DNA of 32,058 bases from Porphyra umbilicalis (Eukaryota; Rhodophyta; Bangiophyceae; Bangiales; Bangiaceae). Shown piece after piece: positions 30,176-32,058 of this stretch. The stretch's first letter is position 1, and the number at the start of each line of letters is the position of its first letter. Position numbers and translations under genes: made by a program. The notes under the pieces are model-generated. The model had not been told where the DNA came from, made no database searches, and worked only from the letters and a program-made list of their open reading frames with translations. The DNA is taken from assembly GCA_002049455.2 (NCBI GenBank), contig KV919281.1:1-32058 (forward strand), in the 5' to 3' direction.

Positions 30176-30557
30176 TAGGGTTGCACACGACGCCCTTATT
30201 TCGGGGGCGTCAGGGGCGCGCGACGGATATGACGCCTTACTGACGCCCCATTAGGCAGCCAAAACGCCCTCACGACGCCCCAAGTAGCACCCTCAATATT
30301 CGCCAAATGTTTCAAGTAGCACCCATATCGCGCTCTCATATCTCATTTTTGTGTCCAGACTGGGTGCCTGTCCCCAACCAAGGTGCACAGCCGCCACCTG
30401 CTGAATCATGTGGACCCCCCTGAAAACTTCCTCTTCGCGACGCCTTGTTGACGCCCTTTTGAGTTGGGGCGTTAGGGGCGCACGACGCCCAAATGACGCC
30501 CTGGTGACGCCCTTAACGACGCCCTTAACGACGCCCCGGGCGTTCTGAGCAACCCTA
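30176..30557. mobile_element. Non-autonomous hAT-type miniature transposon (MITE)
   Basis: The 382-bp element is bounded by terminal inverted repeats TAGGGTTGCACACGACGCCC (left) and, read from the right end, TAGGGTTGCTCAGAACGCCC: 17 of 20 positions match. It is flanked by a perfect 8-bp direct repeat, ATTCAGTG, at 30168-30175 and 30558-30565. An 8-bp duplication with TAGGG/CAGGG ends is the hallmark of the hAT superfamily (established knowledge). The interior has no transposase frame. Both subterminal regions are packed with GACGCC(C/T) hexamers or heptamers; near the right end five copies start at 30484, 30495, 30506, 30518 and 30530, nearly one helical turn apart. These look like transposase-binding repeats (inference). 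It depends on a transposase from elsewhere. Confidence 0.87.
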
Positions 30558-30960
30558 ATTCAGTGTACTGCTGTTTGCGATCTACCACTGTGACGGCACC
30601 AAAGGAGGCAGCGCGTGCGCCCTCATCGCCGCCTCCCGCGCTCAGCTGCAAGCAACCTCCTCGTGCCTCCCCTTCCCACCCACGGACCTGCCACTCCCAC
30701 GCACATTCCATCGAGCCCTGCCGGTCGACCATACCCCTGTACCACGTTTTGACTGTACTTCGTGCTCCATTACTCTTGTAGGTGCCGGCCTTTTCGTCTC
30801 GGCGCCCACCACTCCGCCCGCTGCCCGGTTTGGGGTTTGGGGTCGAGTGCTCTTCGGATACCCCCCCCCCCCCACGCCGCATGGCGGGTCGACGGCGGCC
30901 GTCCCCCCCCGCTCCCCCCCCAGCGGGGACGCGGCGGAGCTGACGCGCACCCTCGCCGCC
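30558..30960. other. Region between the transposon and the right-edge gene
   Basis: It begins with the right target-site duplication. The + frame used by the downstream gene is open from 30559 but has no ATG until 30961. CTCTTGTAG at 30772-30780 could be a splice acceptor, so coding sequence may begin at about 30781. A 13-C run lies at 30861-30873. Confidence 0.4.
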
Positions 30961-32058
30961 ATGGACGCGGCGGCGGCGGACGTGGCGGCGCTCGACGCGG
31001 AGCGGTCGTCGCTCGCCTATGCGGTCACCCTCACGCGCGAGGCGGCGGTCGCGCGGCGGCGCCACGTCGTTGGCGACGAAGCAGACGCCGACGCGGGGGC
31101 GGTGGCCGACGACGCTGCCGTTGATGGGGGGGGGGGGCAGGGGACGCAGACGCGGAAGCGGAGCTCGGGCGCGTTTTGGCCGACGTCGCGGCGCTCCGCG
31201 CGCAGGTCAAGGAGGCCGAGGCGGTTGCCGCCGCGCGTGCACACGCTCGGGGCGGCGGCGGCGGCGGCGGCGACAGCGGTGACGGCGGTGGCGGCGACAG
31301 CGGCGACGGCGACAGCGGCGCCGAAGCGGCTGCCGCCCCCCTGCCGTCGTCTGCCGCACGGCCGTTGCCACCCAGCCTCCACTTTGTCGGCATTGACGGC
31401 GGCGGCGGCGGCGGCGGTGACTCGGCAGCATCGTCGCCGACGCCCCTCGCCGGGTGGCCCGGCTCGGCGCCGCCGCCCCATTCCGTACCGCCGCCCGGCG
31501 GGGGCGGCGGCGGGGTGTCCCCCCCCCACTCGGCACTGGCGCCCGCAACTGGCAGTGGCGGCGGCGGCGGCGGCGGCGGCGGCACGCGGCACTCCTACCC
31601 CCTGTCGGGGAGTATGGCCGGCGGCGGCGGCGGCGGCGGCGGTGGCGACGGCGGCGGTGGTGCGGCGCCCCCCCCCCCCCACCACGCGCACACGCGCTCG
31701 CGCGTCCTCGGCGCCTACTTTGGGCTCTCCCGCGGCGGCTTCCACACCACCCCGGCGGCGGCGTTGGACGCGGCCGCCGCCGCCGATGCGGGGCGGGCGG
31801 CGGCGGCGGCGGCGGCGCGGTCGCGCGTCGCCACCCACGCGCTGGTGCGACTGTCGGGCGGGGGGGGGGCGGCGCCGCCGGCGCGGCGGCGGACGCCGCG
31901 TGCGGCGCGGGGGGGGGGGGGGGGGATGGACCGTCGGTACCGTGGCGCTGACCGACGCGGGCGTGCTGACCTTCCGCCCGCACGGCGGCGGCGGCGCGGG
32001 GGGGGGTGGGGGTTGGGGGAGGGCGACGGCGGCGGCGACGCGGGCGGCGACGGTGGCT
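30961..32058 (+). CDS. Coiled-coil, Gly-rich protein, 3' end outside window, frame broken at G runs
   Basis: From ATG 30961 (GCCGCCATGG) the frame reads MDAAAADVAALDAERSSLAY, a coiled coil; the heptads begin a few residues earlier (AELTRTLAA), hinting that the true start is in an upstream exon. At the 12-G run 31126-31137 the frame moves by one base and the coiled coil resumes as AELGRVLADVAALRAQVKEA. Then comes a Gly/Ser/Pro/Asp-rich stretch, HTRSRVLGAYFGLSRGGFHT near 31690-31750, an Ala-rich helix and THALVRLSGG. At the 17-G run 31909-31925 a further shift gives WTVGTVALTDAGVLTFRPHG. The last two blocks resemble the first strands of a PH-like domain (weak inference). The gene continues past the edge. 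I do not recognise the protein; the coding call rests on repeated coiled-coil and non-random composition across the shifts. Confidence 0.6.
   Translation, partial: MDAAAADVAALDAERSSLAYAVTLTREAAVARRRHVVGDEADADAGAVADDAAVDGGGGQGTQTRKRSSGAFWPTSRRSARRSRRPRRLPPRVHTLGAAAAAAATAVTAVAATAATATAAPKRLPPPCRRLPHGRCHPASTLSALTAAAAAAVTRQHRRRRPSPGGPARRRRPIPYRRPAGAAAGCPPPTRHWRPQLAVAAAAAAAAARGTPTPCRGVWPAAAAAAAVATAAVVRRPPPPTTRTRARASSAPTLGSPAAASTPPRRRRWTRPPPPMRGGRRRRRRRGRASPPTRWCDCRAGGGRRRRRGGGRRVRRGGGGGGWTVGTVALTDAGVLTFRPHGGGGAGGGGGWGRATAAATRAATVA

Noticed and set aside
1..32058. CRISPR arrays, operons, bacterial mobile elements
   Set aside because: No regularly spaced repeats with unique spacers, no ribosome-binding-site layout, and all clear genes are eukaryotic with introns.

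Overview
This window reads as nuclear DNA from a very GC-rich photosynthetic eukaryote. The best guess, by inference, is a bangiophyte red alga of the Porphyra/Pyropia type. Reasons: a PsbP-family protein with a plastid transit peptide followed by a twin-arginine lumen-targeting signal; eukaryote-only genes (nuclear 5'-3' exoribonuclease of the XRN2/Rat1 type, mitochondrial ADP/ATP carrier, class IV sirtuin, bZIP factor, BRK-domain protein); few short GT-AG introns (about 190-245 nt); Ala/Gly/Pro-rich low-complexity protein segments; and start codons in vertebrate-like contexts (most are ACCATGG or GCCATGG, all have G at +4). No operon, Shine-Dalgarno layout, tRNA, rRNA or CRISPR array was seen.

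Layout from left to right: the last 39 codons of an unidentified gene (+, 3-122); a SIRT6/7-like sirtuin with a large disordered insert and a C-terminal C2HC finger (+, 1172-3456); a DUF1622 three-helix membrane protein with a probable organelle-targeting N-terminus (-, 4643-5413); a 4 kb gene-poor stretch with two GC-rich minisatellites (5845-6158); a bZIP protein (+, 9364-11575); a tandem-BRK-domain protein (-, 12783-15374); a 4.4 kb region of repeat relics (15375-19745) including a fold-back element; a tentative small three-exon gene (+, 19746-20478); PsbP-family protein (-, 20725-21612, two exons) divergent from XRN2/Rat1 (+, 22321-27187, two exons); ADP/ATP carrier (-, 28279-29596, two exons); a well-preserved hAT-type miniature transposon with 8-bp target-site duplication (30176-30557); and a coiled-coil protein running off the right edge (+, 30961-32058).

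Several reading frames (sirtuin, bZIP, right-edge gene) continue in another frame across long G or C runs. Most of these breaks are cured by adding one base, so they look mainly like homopolymer miscounts in the assembly rather than real mutations, although programmed frameshifting cannot be excluded from sequence alone. Functionally the genes are housekeeping or regulatory (chromatin and transcription: sirtuin, bZIP, BRK; RNA decay and termination: XRN; organelles: PsbP family, DUF1622, ADP/ATP carrier). They do not form an obvious pathway cluster. The most original items are the tandem-BRK protein without a helicase, the sirtuin architecture, the XRN with a prion-like tail, and the hAT miniature element with helically spaced subterminal repeats.
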